From Paludibacter jiangxiensis (GTDB taxonomy: Bacteria; Bacteroidota; Bacteroidia; Bacteroidales; Paludibacteraceae), in the NCBI GenBank assembly GCA_945870155.1, contig CAMBSB010000015.1:1-55794 (forward strand): DNA of 55,794 bases, read 5' to 3'. Under the pieces are notes generated by a model. That model was not told the origin of the DNA. It saw only the letters and a list, made by a program, of their open reading frames with translations, and made no database searches. Shown one piece after another: positions 37,435-46,782 of the stretch. The stretch's first letter is position 1. Each line of letters begins with the position of its first letter. Made by a program: the position numbers and the translations under genes.

Positions 37435-39726
37435 TTATTTTTCCTTATTTGCAATTATTAGCGTAGATGGAATGTCGGGCAACCAGTTACTTTTTTCATC
37501 AACTAATTGTTTCCAACTATCTAAGCTGATAAGCATTAGGCTTTGTTTTTTTATAAATTCAGAGCTAATACTTTTGGCTGTTAGCAACTTAATGTGAGTT
37601 GGAGCAATGCTTTCAAGTTCCCGGATTGATTGATTCAATTCTGGGTTTTTAAGTATGATGCCATCAAAATCGATTAATGATATTTGCGAATTAGAATATT
37701 TAATAAGTTTTTTTGCAAAATCAATCAAGAATTCGTCTTTATTATTTAATATCGGGATAAAAATAGTATCGACTTGTTTGAATCCCTTGTCGATTAGAAT
37801 TCCCACATTTATACGGCTTTTGTTTAAGATTAAGCGGGTTCTTTCGTCAAACGGCGAGTTTTCAAAAAGACTTTCCTTTCCAATTACCTGATTAAGTAAC
37901 CTGTCGGGATTAATTATGCGGGTTGTAAATCCAAGAATCTTCCCCAATAAGCTTCCAGCAAATATCGACTGACCAATTCCAATTATTAGCAAATCATACT
38001 CACCTTTATTACCCATATCGGTAATGTCCGTCTCAATATCTCCTGACACTTTAAAAAGTGTGGCTACTTTATGTTTTACTCCTATCGACTCTTCAAGAAT
38101 AGGTGCAAAACTACTATTCTCGTAGTCGTCCAGATTCAGTTGATGCATGTTGAAACTTGGATAAAGATGCATAGTAGTGATTGATGCATTCCCGCTTACT
38201 TTGTTTATTAAGCTAGTTGCCAATCGAAAAAGAGTTCTACCATTTTCAGGATTTCCGAAAGAAACAAGAATTCTGAATTTGTTCACTTGTTTTATTTCAC
38301 TTTCAATTGCTTCTTTTTTGGATTTGAATAACCAATTTATTAAATCCAAAACCGGACCAGTCATAAATGTGGTAAAAAGTGCCATTATTACCATCATCGC
38401 AAAAACTCGTGGGGTTAAAATGCCTAAATCATAACCAATATTTAATACCACCAACTCCATCAGTCCGCGCGTATTCATTAAAGTGCCGATAATTAAGCTA
38501 TCTTTCCAGCTTTGTTTTACAAATCGTGCTGCCAAAGCACTGCCTACAAGCTTTCCAGCTATTGCCACAAGTATTATAAGACCTGTAATTTTCCATAAGT
38601 AGGGTTCATCAATTAATCCAATTTCTGTTCGTAGTCCAGTAAAAACAAAAAATAGAGGAAGGAATAGTACCAAAGCAATGTCCTCAATCTTTTCGGTAAA
38701 CATTGTTCTGAATTTTTGATTAGCCGGCATAATAGCTCCAGCCATAAATGCTCCAAACAAGGCATGAATACCAATCACTTCGGTAGCCCAAGATGAAAGA
38801 ATAAGCATTACCAAAAAGGTGGCTACGTATGTTTTACTTAAGTTATTATTTGATGCGTTTAAATCGCCAATTCGTTTAATAAATGGACGAATAATCTTGA
38901 TCATTACAAATACGTATGCAATGGCCAATATTATGGTATAAAGAGAACTTACAAAGGAGCCTGCTTTTGAAATTGCAATAACAGCTGCTAATAAACTCCA
39001 ACCGGTAATGTCATCGGCTGCTGCACAGGTAATTACGATAGTGCCTAAGCGAGTTTTATGCATTCCACGTTCCTGAACAATACGTGCTAAAACAGGAAAA
39101 GCAGTGATGCTAAGTGCTATACCAATAAACAAGCCGAATGAAGTAAATGACACTTCAGGAGGTGCAAATTCTTTATAAATGAAATATGCCAGACCCATGC
39201 CCAACGAAAATGGTATGATTATACTGGCATGACTGATTACAACAGCATCGTGAGCTTTATTCTTTAGTACGTTCACATCAATTTCCATCCCTACAATGAA
39301 CATAAACAGAATTAATCCTATCTGACTCAGAAATTGCAAATTCCCCAACGATTCCACTGGAAACATAAAGGCTGTAAATTCGGGAAAAAACATCCCCACT
39401 AAAGAAGGTCCTAACGCAATACCAGCAACAATTTCTCCAATTACCGAGGGTTGACCAATTTTTCGAAACCCCCAAGCAAATAATCTTGATACGATAATAA
39501 TGGATATTATTTGAACCAACAAAATTGCCAACGGATGGCTTACATTGTGTGTCAATGATTGTAAGAATTCGTGCCAAGACGACTTTTCGGAGGTAGCTTC
39601 AATTATCTTTGATGCCACTTCTTGCTGCGAACCCATAAAATCAATCCAAAACATTAATGCTGAGAAACCTCCGATAATTACAATATAAAAAAATACATTT
39701 CTAAATTTATTCAGCATAGATATCAA
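37435..39726 (-). CDS. CPA2-family cation:proton antiporter with USP-like domain
   Basis: 763 residues. After an extra N-terminal membrane segment, a 12-segment Kef-type exchanger domain spans about residues 60-460 (GQPSVIGEIVAGIALGPSLVG, AAADDITGWSLLAA with the double-Asp motif). The last 290 residues are soluble and resemble a universal stress protein-like domain instead of TrkA-N. K+ or Na+ as the exchanged ion cannot be decided. The start may be ATG 39726 or 39717. It follows the P-type ATPase by 63 nt in the same direction. Confidence 0.9.
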   Translation of the reverse strand: MISMLNKFRNVFFYIVIIGGFSALMFWIDFMGSQQEVASKIIEATSEKSSWHEFLQSLTHNVSHPLAILLVQIISIIIVSRLFAWGFRKIGQPSVIGEIVAGIALGPSLVGMFFPEFTAFMFPVESLGNLQFLSQIGLILFMFIVGMEIDVNVLKNKAHDAVVISHASIIIPFSLGMGLAYFIYKEFAPPEVSFTSFGLFIGIALSITAFPVLARIVQERGMHKTRLGTIVITCAAADDITGWSLLAAVIAISKAGSFVSSLYTIILAIAYVFVMIKIIRPFIKRIGDLNASNNNLSKTYVATFLVMLILSSWATEVIGIHALFGAFMAGAIMPANQKFRTMFTEKIEDIALVLFLPLFFVFTGLRTEIGLIDEPYLWKITGLIILVAIAGKLVGSALAARFVKQSWKDSLIIGTLMNTRGLMELVVLNIGYDLGILTPRVFAMMVIMALFTTFMTGPVLDLINWLFKSKKEAIESEIKQVNKFRILVSFGNPENGRTLFRLATSLINKVSGNASITTMHLYPSFNMHQLNLDDYENSSFAPILEESIGVKHKVATLFKVSGDIETDITDMGNKGEYDLLIIGIGQSIFAGSLLGKILGFTTRIINPDRLLNQVIGKESLFENSPFDERTRLILNKSRINVGILIDKGFKQVDTIFIPILNNKDEFLIDFAKKLIKYSNSQISLIDFDGIILKNPELNQSIRELESIAPTHIKLLTAKSISSEFIKKQSLMLISLDSWKQLVDEKSNWLPDIPSTLIIANKEK

Positions 39727-39789
39727 TCTTTATTTGTGATTGTAAATTCTTATTACTTCAGCCTTAATTTTTTAACTCTAAATTATTAA

Positions 39790-42519
39790 CTAATCATTGT
39801 CTTTTGACAGTTTTCTGACAAGCCACTTCTCAATGCTGATAATAAGGAATATAGATGAGCCAGCAACAAATGAAATTAATAAACCTCTACCATCCAACGA
39901 AGTTGTACCAAATACTTTTTGCATAAATGGTGTGTAAATAAACAATGCTTGTAATAGGAGAATTGCGGCAATACCCCAAAATATATACACATTGCTAAAG
40001 AACCCGATTTTCGAAACAGAATTTTTCAGTGATCTGCAATTAATTAAATAGAAAATTTGAAATATTATAATAAAAGTTACAGCAATGGTTTGTGATTTTG
40101 CCAATGCATTGGCTTGTAGCATACCACTTTCAATAGAATTAGCATATTCCCAACTAAAGAGTGATATTGTGCCTATTGTCAATAAAATTGAAACAAAAAA
40201 CACCCTAAATGTAACATGGCGATTAAAGAGTGCTTCGTTTGGTTTTCTTGGTGGACGAGTCATTACATTAGGTTCTTTCACTTCGAATGCTAGTGGCAAT
40301 GCCAAAGCAATAGCACCAACTAAGTTTATCCACAACAACTGTGCAGGCAGCATTGGGAGCAATAATTGTTTTGTAATTGCATCGAATGGGAAGAAAATAA
40401 TGCCATAAACAAGAATAAATGCAAGTCCTAAATTGGTTGGAAGTAAAAAAGCAAGTGATTTAAGCAAATTGTCGTAAACCCTACGCCCTTCTTCAATAGC
40501 AGCTGCAATACTCGAAAAATTATCGTCGGCAAGTACAATATCTGATGATTCTTTGGAAACTGAAGTGCCTGTAATACCCATTGCAACACCTACGTTGGAC
40601 TGTTTGAGCGAGGGTGCATCATTTACACCGTCGCCGGTCATAGCTACTATTTCGTTGTTTTTTTGCAATGCTTTCACTAATCGAAGTTTGTGTTCGGGAG
40701 CTACCCGTGCAAAAATGTTTGTATTTTTTATGGTAATGTCCAATTCGTCATCGTCCATTTTAGATAACTCAACTCCTGTGACAACATTTCCGTTTTTGGA
40801 CAATCCCAATTCCATCCCTATGGCCCGGGCTGTTGCACGGTGATCGCCCGTAATCATTTTAACAGTAATACCGGCATTGTGGCATGCTTTTATCGATTCA
40901 ATTGCTTCGGTACGAGGTGGATCAATCATCCCAATCAGTCCATTAAACTGAAATCCGCTTTCTACATCGGCAATTGATAAATCATTACTTGTATGTTCTT
41001 TTTGAGCAATAGCAAGCACCCGCATTCCTTTTGAACCCAGCAAATCAATTTGGGCAATTATCTGATTTATATCCAGGCTAATACCACCAATATGTTGGGA
41101 GCAACGTTTAAGAATAACTTCCGGTGCTCCTTTGATAATAATTTTATCGTGCAGGGTAGCCATGTATTGTTTTTCGGAATCGAATGGTATAACGTCCTTT
41201 CTTGGATTTTGCTGTCGAAAGCCATCAATGGAAATACCTGCTTTTGTTGCTACAACAACCAAAGCAACTTCCGTAGGGTCGCCCGAAATACTATATTCGT
41301 TGGCATCGTACATTACATTGGCATCGCTACAGAGTACAGCATTTTTCAATAAATCGTTCATTTCCTGAGGCAATGCGGATATTTCCTTTCCTTTTTGCCT
41401 GAATATGCCTTCTTTATTATAACCAACCCCTGTAACCTGTATTTCGTAGTTGTAATTCCAAAGTTCATTAACGGTCATTTCGTTTCGGGTAAGTGTACCG
41501 GTTTTGTCGGAGCAAATCACCGTTGTGCTTCCTAATGTTTCAACAGCAGGAAGTTTACGAATAATGGCTTGTCGTTTTGCCATACGTTGCACACCAATGG
41601 CAAGTGCAATAGTAACTACAGCCGGAAGACCTTCGGGAATAGCCCCTACAGCCAGCGCAATAGCAAATATTAAACTTTCGCGAAGGGCATCAAACATTGC
41701 TACACCCTGCCCCAAAGCACGATAGGTACCAATTATCATGATTACTAAGGCAATTGCAATAATACCGATGGTTAAATACTTGCCAATTACAGCAAGTTTT
41801 TTAGTGAGCGGGGTTTCTAAATCAATGGTTTCGTTCAACATGTCGGATATTTTACCCAGTTCGGTATTCATACCTGTGTTCACAACAATTGCAGTAGCAG
41901 TACCCGAAACAACCAATGTACCGCTGAAAACCATTGATTTTCTATCGCCAATTACAGCATCAGTGTTTACAGTATCGGTATTTTTTTGTGAAGGAACCGA
42001 TTCGCCTGTAAGAGCTGCCTCCTCCACCTGAAGGTTTTTTTGTTGAATTAACCGCATATCGGCGGGAATGCGGTCGCCTGCCTCCACTTTTACAATATCG
42101 CCGGGCACAATTTCCGAAACCGGTATTGTAACAATATTGCCATCGCGAATAACAATTGCGTTTTCGGGCACCATACTGCTGAGTGCTTCAATAGCTTTAC
42201 CTGCCTTGAATTCCTGCAAAAAACCTATTATTGAATTTACAACCACAACTGCAAGCACAACCATCCCATCAGTTATTTTTCCCAATGCAGTAGCCAGTGT
42301 ACTTGACCCAATAAGCACCCAGATTAGGGGATTGTTTATTTGTCGCCAAAGCAGTTTTAATACGCCATCTTTGTTTTTTCTGATAAGTTGGTTGGGGCCG
42401 TATTTTAAAAGCCTTTTTTTGACTTCCTCGGATTTTAGTCCATCTATAGAACTTTCGAAACTATTCAGAACCTCCTTATAATCAATGGAATACCATTGTT
42501 TGCTTTCGTTTTTTGTCAT
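39790..42519 (-). CDS. P2-type cation-transporting ATPase
   Basis: 909 residues. N-terminal cation ATPase domain, TGES actuator motif (AALTGESVPSQK), PEGLP in the fourth membrane helix, phosphorylated Asp338 in CSDKTGTLT, the nucleotide-binding KGAPE motif and MTGDGVNDAPSLK hinge, then six C-terminal membrane segments. The ion is uncertain: PEGLP and NLGLA fit Ca2+ pumps, while LWINLVGAIALALPLAFE resembles a broader bacterial group. It is between exoD and the CPA2 antiporter genes on the same strand. Confidence 0.92.
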   Translation of the reverse strand: MTKNESKQWYSIDYKEVLNSFESSIDGLKSEEVKKRLLKYGPNQLIRKNKDGVLKLLWRQINNPLIWVLIGSSTLATALGKITDGMVVLAVVVVNSIIGFLQEFKAGKAIEALSSMVPENAIVIRDGNIVTIPVSEIVPGDIVKVEAGDRIPADMRLIQQKNLQVEEAALTGESVPSQKNTDTVNTDAVIGDRKSMVFSGTLVVSGTATAIVVNTGMNTELGKISDMLNETIDLETPLTKKLAVIGKYLTIGIIAIALVIMIIGTYRALGQGVAMFDALRESLIFAIALAVGAIPEGLPAVVTIALAIGVQRMAKRQAIIRKLPAVETLGSTTVICSDKTGTLTRNEMTVNELWNYNYEIQVTGVGYNKEGIFRQKGKEISALPQEMNDLLKNAVLCSDANVMYDANEYSISGDPTEVALVVVATKAGISIDGFRQQNPRKDVIPFDSEKQYMATLHDKIIIKGAPEVILKRCSQHIGGISLDINQIIAQIDLLGSKGMRVLAIAQKEHTSNDLSIADVESGFQFNGLIGMIDPPRTEAIESIKACHNAGITVKMITGDHRATARAIGMELGLSKNGNVVTGVELSKMDDDELDITIKNTNIFARVAPEHKLRLVKALQKNNEIVAMTGDGVNDAPSLKQSNVGVAMGITGTSVSKESSDIVLADDNFSSIAAAIEEGRRVYDNLLKSLAFLLPTNLGLAFILVYGIIFFPFDAITKQLLLPMLPAQLLWINLVGAIALALPLAFEVKEPNVMTRPPRKPNEALFNRHVTFRVFFVSILLTIGTISLFSWEYANSIESGMLQANALAKSQTIAVTFIIIFQIFYLINCRSLKNSVSKIGFFSNVYIFWGIAAILLLQALFIYTPFMQKVFGTTSLDGRGLLISFVAGSSIFLIISIEKWLVRKLSKDND

Positions 42520-42575
42520 TTTTTAATGTAATAATTAGGTAAAATAAAAGACTTTTTTTTAATAAACATTTTTGT

Positions 42576-43262
42576 TTATATTAAAATTCTGGTCTCAATA
42601 ATGTGTTTAAAAGCTAAAGTTATTGTTGAAAAAAACAATCCAAAGTAAACAAATGTTCCCAGAAGAGATAAATATCCTAGTATAACAATAACTCCGTCTT
42701 TCTGCAAAAAGCCTATTGATAGAAAAAGAATCGTAATAGCAGGTAGAGTATTGCTAAATGGCATTAATCCAAAAGGTAACATTAGCAATAAAGAACCAAT
42801 TAAAATGGATAAACTATTTATTTTACTTGCAATTTTGTTACTAACCAAGAAACTAAGACGTTGTGGTTTACTCATTTTTTCTAACAATCTGAACCATTTT
42901 ATACCTCTGTGAAGGGAAGTACGAAACTTTTCGGACGAAATAGTTTTTGTTTTTACTTTTTTAGGAAGCCAGAAACTTTTATTCAAAAGTTGACTTAATC
43001 CTATAAAAAAGATGATGACTCCAAAAACAGTACTGAAAACTGGTATTGATACCGGAATAAGAAAAATAACAGTTAATAGTGCTGCAAATAAAAGTAATCC
43101 ATCTTTTCCAAGTAAATTAACTATTTCAGATAGAGTAAGATTTTCGTTAGGTATTTTGTTGATTATAGCATTTACTTTAACAGTCAATGAATCTTCAAAA
43201 TACTTATCCTTTTGAGATATATTAACTAATTTGCTGTTTTTTAGTTGTGTTTCTTGTAGCAT
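42576..43262 (-). CDS. ExoD-family membrane protein
   Basis: 228 residues. NENLTLSEIVNLLGKDGLLLFAALLTVIFLIPVSIPVFSTVFG matches ExoD, with about four membrane segments, two in the middle and two near the C-terminus. ExoD was linked to exopolysaccharide and alkaline stress in rhizobia; its molecular role is not known. It lies 56 nt upstream of the ATPase gene. Confidence 0.8.
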   Translation of the reverse strand: MLQETQLKNSKLVNISQKDKYFEDSLTVKVNAIINKIPNENLTLSEIVNLLGKDGLLLFAALLTVIFLIPVSIPVFSTVFGVIIFFIGLSQLLNKSFWLPKKVKTKTISSEKFRTSLHRGIKWFRLLEKMSKPQRLSFLVSNKIASKINSLSILIGSLLLMLPFGLMPFSNTLPAITILFLSIGFLQKDGVIVILGYLSLLGTFVYFGLFFSTITLAFKHIIETRILI

Positions 43263-43307
43263 ATAAACTTACATTACTTTTCAATAAATACTTATTGCAT
43301 TAAATGT

Positions 43308-43562
43308 TTAAAAGTCAAAAAGTTCTCCTAGCAGCCCTTTCTTTTTCTTATATCGATAATCATTGTCTCTTTCGTTAAAAATCTTCCCTTGATAATTATC
43401 TTTAGGGTATCTTTCCGCTTGTTGAGTTGTGGAACGTTCGATGATTTTGTCAAGTTCGCCACGATCAAGCCAAACTCCACGGCATTCGGGACAGTAGTCA
43501 ATTTCGATGCCGTTGCGATCGGCCATTACTAAACTTACTTCTTTGCAATTTGGACATTTCAT
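43308..43562 (-). CDS. zf-TFIIB zinc-ribbon protein
   Basis: 84 residues. Two Cys pairs, CPNC near the start and CPEC in IDYCPECRGVWLDRGELDKII, are the zf-TFIIB domain. The C-terminal half is charged and ends KKGLLGELFDF. Function unknown. It is 45 nt upstream of exoD and heads the leftward run that ends with the CPA2 antiporter. Confidence 0.85.
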   Translation of the reverse strand: MKCPNCKEVSLVMADRNGIEIDYCPECRGVWLDRGELDKIIERSTTQQAERYPKDNYQGKIFNERDNDYRYKKKKGLLGELFDF

Positions 43563-44387
43563 GTTGTTTTACGTTTAAATTGTTAATTAATAATTGTTTA
43601 AAGGATTTATTTACTTATTTGAAAAAATAATCAGGTTTTAAATTTATTATTTTACAGTTTTATAATTCTGATATCTTTGATTATTTAAGAACAAAATTAT
43701 CTGCTTCTTGTTTATCGAAAATATTTAAAACTATGAAACAATAAACAGATTAATACGCCTAACTGGTATAAAAAACTTTCACGCCCGCAATTAAAAATAA
43801 TTGTTTTGTGTTAAAAAATCAATCTAATGTTGTAAAAATTTTAATTATTCCACAAAACTACTGAATTACTACTTAATAAATGAACTGCCACTTAAATTAT
43901 TAAGTATTTTTAGTATGCTTATTTTTGATTTATTGCATCGAACTGTTTGAAAAAGAATGAGCTTATTTTCTATTAATGGTTTGATCTAATAGATTTTTTT
44001 TGTTACCAAAAACCAAAGAACATGAGAATTGATATAGATTTACGCAATAAAAAATATTAAGTAAGATGAACAGTCAATTCTTAGTGTTATTAGAATTCGA
44101 TGCTAATTTATTTAAGCTTTTAAAATACTTAGCATATTAAATATGAGACTTATAACAACTAAATTGCGTTTTTCATGACCCATTTTTGTTTATTTATTTG
44201 ACATTGATTTATATAAGCATTTATCTCACATAAAAACTATATTTTTAAGTTTATTTCAACTTTTGTTTTTATTATACACACAATTAGATTTCAATCTTTG
44301 TTTATTGTTTTTTATACTAAAGTTGATTTCACAAATAACTTATGCTATATTTGCAGCATATTTCAAGCAAAGCATCAGATGATTATT
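43563..44387. other. Long AT-rich intergenic region
   Basis: About 820 nt between divergent genes. All frames are short. Apart from the -7 box at 44346 I see no promoter with good spacing, no repeat and no RNA. Confidence 0.55.
44346..44353 (+). promoter_or_regulatory. -7 promoter box of the XRE-cupin gene
   Basis: TATATTTG, 34 nt before the ATG at 44388. It rules out the in-frame start at 44298. Confidence 0.5.
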
Positions 44388-44930
44388 ATGAAAAGAATAG
44401 GTGAAAGAATAAATTTTAAAAGAAAACAACTGAATTTACAACTGAATGATTTAGCAAAAAAGGTTGGAATAAGTCCGAGTGCACTTTCTCAAATTGAAAA
44501 AGCGAAGGCTTTCCCATCAATAATCACATTAAAATCAATTGCTGAAAATCTATTTACAACTGTTGGAGAGTTGATAGGTGAAAATGAATCGCTTCAAAAA
44601 AATCCCATAGTCAAAAAAGACAATATGAAATTTGTTGAGCAAAACGAAACCGGCACTGAGATATTTCTTCTTGCTCACCACGATCTTAACAAACAAATGG
44701 ATACTTATTTTGTGAAATTTATTCAAGGTTCTGATTTGCAAGGTTTGTTTTCTTCTAATTCAGGTCAAACCTTTTGTTACATAGTTTCTGGAGAAATCTC
44801 TTTTAATCTCGAAATGAAAAACTATTTTCTTCAAAAAGGTGATAGCATTTATTTTAATTCAAAATCGCCTTTCTCTGCCATTAACAATTCAAATGATATT
44901 TGTGAATTGGTTTGGATCATTTCAGCTTAA
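44388..44930 (+). CDS. XRE-family regulator with C-terminal cupin domain
   Basis: About 180 residues. Helix-turn-helix: RIGERINFKRKQLNLQLNDLAKKVGISPSALSQIEKAKAFPSIITLKSIA (residues 2-52). A cupin beta barrel follows (about 100-178), with QTFCYIVSGEISFNLEMKNYFLQKGDSIYFNS. Regulators of this build sense small ligands in the cupin; the ligand is unknown. ATG 44379 is a possible alternative start. It has its own terminator. Confidence 0.88.
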   Translation: MKRIGERINFKRKQLNLQLNDLAKKVGISPSALSQIEKAKAFPSIITLKSIAENLFTTVGELIGENESLQKNPIVKKDNMKFVEQNETGTEIFLLAHHDLNKQMDTYFVKFIQGSDLQGLFSSNSGQTFCYIVSGEISFNLEMKNYFLQKGDSIYFNSKSPFSAINNSNDICELVWIISA

Positions 44931-45021
44931 GTGTTTAATTAAGAATTTATATTTATTTTAAATTAGCAACACTTATTTCGTTTAAATAACTATTTTGCTA
45001 TTCTGTTTTTATTTTATGTAT

Positions 45022-45052
45022 AATCCATATAATCAGATATATGGATTTTTTT
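45022..45052 (+). terminator. Terminator of the XRE-cupin gene
   Basis: Arms AATCCATATA (45022-45031) and TATATGGATT (45038-45047) with a T tract. Confidence 0.8.
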
Positions 45053-45132
45053 ATGCTATATGTTCAACTAAATTTTTGCCAAAAACCCTTTACAAAATAA
45101 AGCGCTACTTCATATATTAAGAACAAATTCAC

Positions 45133-45140
45133 TATCTTTG
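45133..45140 (+). promoter_or_regulatory. -7 promoter box of the GmhB-like gene
   Basis: TATCTTTG lies only 28 nt before the likely TTG start at 45168 and overlaps the upstream in-frame TTG at 45138, so that start is excluded. Confidence 0.6.
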
Positions 45141-45167
45141 TCGTTTAATAGCAAAAATAGCTACAAT

Positions 45168-45698
45168 TTGAAGCAATCTGCAATTTTTTTAGATAGAGAT
45201 GGTACCATTATTTATGATTTTGGTTATCTTAAAAGTCCCAATGAAGTAAAATTCTTTCCGGGCACTTTTTCTTCACTTCAAAAATTGCAAAATAGTTTTA
45301 AACTATTTATCATTACAAATCAATCAGGAATATCAAAAGGAATTACTACTCCGGATGAAGTAATGCAGGTGAATGACTATATTGTAAATGAATTAAAATC
45401 GCAGGGTATAGTAGTATCAGATGTATTCTGTTGTCCTCATTCAAACGAAGATAATTGCATTTGTAAAAAGCCAAATCCTTATTTTATATTGCAGGCAGCT
45501 AAATTGTACAATTTAAACTTAGAAAATTCATATATAATTGGTGATCATCCGTCTGATGTGGAATGTGGGCAAAATGCCGGAATTAATTCCATTTATTTAC
45601 TTACAGGACATGGTGAAAAACATAAAGATGAATTAAAAAATGAATTTCGAATATGTGAAAACATAGTTGAAGCAAGTGAATGTATTTTAAACAATTAA
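45168..45698 (+). CDS. HAD-family histidinol/heptose bisphosphate phosphatase-like (GmhB)
   Basis: About 176 residues. FLDRDGTII is the HAD motif I with both Asp residues, FIITNQSGI motif II, CCPHSNEDNCICKKP the zinc-binding Cys-His loop of GmhB, and IGDHPSDVECG motif IV. It should remove a phosphate from heptose bisphosphate or a similar sugar phosphate. No ATG is available in frame before the HAD motif; a TTG at 45168 fits the promoter. It is followed after 9 nt by terC, probably co-transcribed. Confidence 0.8.
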   Translation: MKQSAIFLDRDGTIIYDFGYLKSPNEVKFFPGTFSSLQKLQNSFKLFIITNQSGISKGITTPDEVMQVNDYIVNELKSQGIVVSDVFCCPHSNEDNCICKKPNPYFILQAAKLYNLNLENSYIIGDHPSDVECGQNAGINSIYLLTGHGEKHKDELKNEFRICENIVEASECILNN

Positions 45699-45707
45699 AA
45701 TTTAATT

Positions 45708-46622
45708 ATGGAAGTTAGTATTTGGTTTTGGGTTATATTTAACGCATTTGTTTTATTAATGCTTACCTTAGATTTGGGAGTTTTTCATAAAAAACTTCAT
45801 GTGGTAAGTGTTAAAGAGGCAATAACTTGGACGGGTGTTTGGGTTTTTCTTGCACTTTGTTTTAATGTTCTGGTTTATTATCTTTTTGGACAAACAAAAG
45901 CATTGGAGTTTTTTACAGGCTATGTAATAGAAAAAGCTTTAAGTGTAGATAATATTTTTGTTTTTGTTCTCATTTTCTCATATTTTCAAATTCCTGCAAT
46001 ATACCAACATAAAATATTGTTTTGGGGAATTATAGGCGCATTAATTATGCGTGTTATCTTTATTTTTGCAGGAGTTGCCTTGCTTGAGAAATTCCATTGG
46101 ACTATTTATATATTTGGTGCAATTTTGATTTTTACAGGTATAAAAATGCTATTTGAGAAAGATAAAAAGATGGCACCTGACAAAAATCCGGTTATTAAAT
46201 TATTTAAAAAAATTGTCCCTACAACGAATGAACTTCATGGTGATAAATTCTTTGTAACAATAAACTATAAAAAGTATGCTACCCCTTTGTTTGTAGTTTT
46301 GATAATGGTTGAAATTACCGATTTAATTTTTGCGGTTGATAGTATTCCTGCTATACTTGGTGTAACACAAGATCAGTTTATAGTTTATACAAGCAATGTT
46401 TTTGCCATATTAGGTTTACGTTCCTTGTATTTTGCTTTGGCAAACGTGATAGATCGCTTCAAGTATTTAGCCATCGGTTTAGCGTTGATTCTTGTTTTTG
46501 TGGGTCTTAAAATGGTTGCAATTGATTTTTACAAAATCCCTATTCATTATTCGTTGCTTGTGATTTTTATAATTTTAATTTCAAGTGTTATATTTTCAAT
46601 TATTAAAACAAAAAAGCAATAA
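45708..46622 (+). CDS. TerC/Alx-family membrane protein
   Basis: 304 residues with about eight membrane segments. FFTGYVIEKALSVDNIFVFVLIFSYFQIP and VEITDLIFAVDSIPAILGVTQDQFIVYTSNVFAILGLRSLYF carry the paired conserved acidic sites. The family exports or balances Mn2+ and supports tellurite resistance in some bacteria. No Mn riboswitch can be placed in the 9-nt gap before it. Confidence 0.92.
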   Translation: MEVSIWFWVIFNAFVLLMLTLDLGVFHKKLHVVSVKEAITWTGVWVFLALCFNVLVYYLFGQTKALEFFTGYVIEKALSVDNIFVFVLIFSYFQIPAIYQHKILFWGIIGALIMRVIFIFAGVALLEKFHWTIYIFGAILIFTGIKMLFEKDKKMAPDKNPVIKLFKKIVPTTNELHGDKFFVTINYKKYATPLFVVLIMVEITDLIFAVDSIPAILGVTQDQFIVYTSNVFAILGLRSLYFALANVIDRFKYLAIGLALILVFVGLKMVAIDFYKIPIHYSLLVIFIILISSVIFSIIKTKKQ

Positions 46623-46782
46623 TGCTTTGATTATCAATGTTGAATGTAGTTGAATATTTTATAATGACTTATTTAAACAGTAAAATTTCAATCAGGTTAA
46701 AATCTAAGTTTTTGTTAAATAATATATTAAATCAAAGTTTTTAGTTTGTAAAGGAAAAAGCTTAAAAAAAAGGAGTTGGAAA

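Noticed and set aside
43673-43680. TATCTTTG box as a promoter
   Set aside because: No gene follows within several hundred bases on that strand; likely chance in AT-rich DNA.
45598-45707. Mn-sensing (yybP-ykoY) riboswitch before terC
   Set aside because: The gap is 9 nt and the upstream sequence codes for GmhB.
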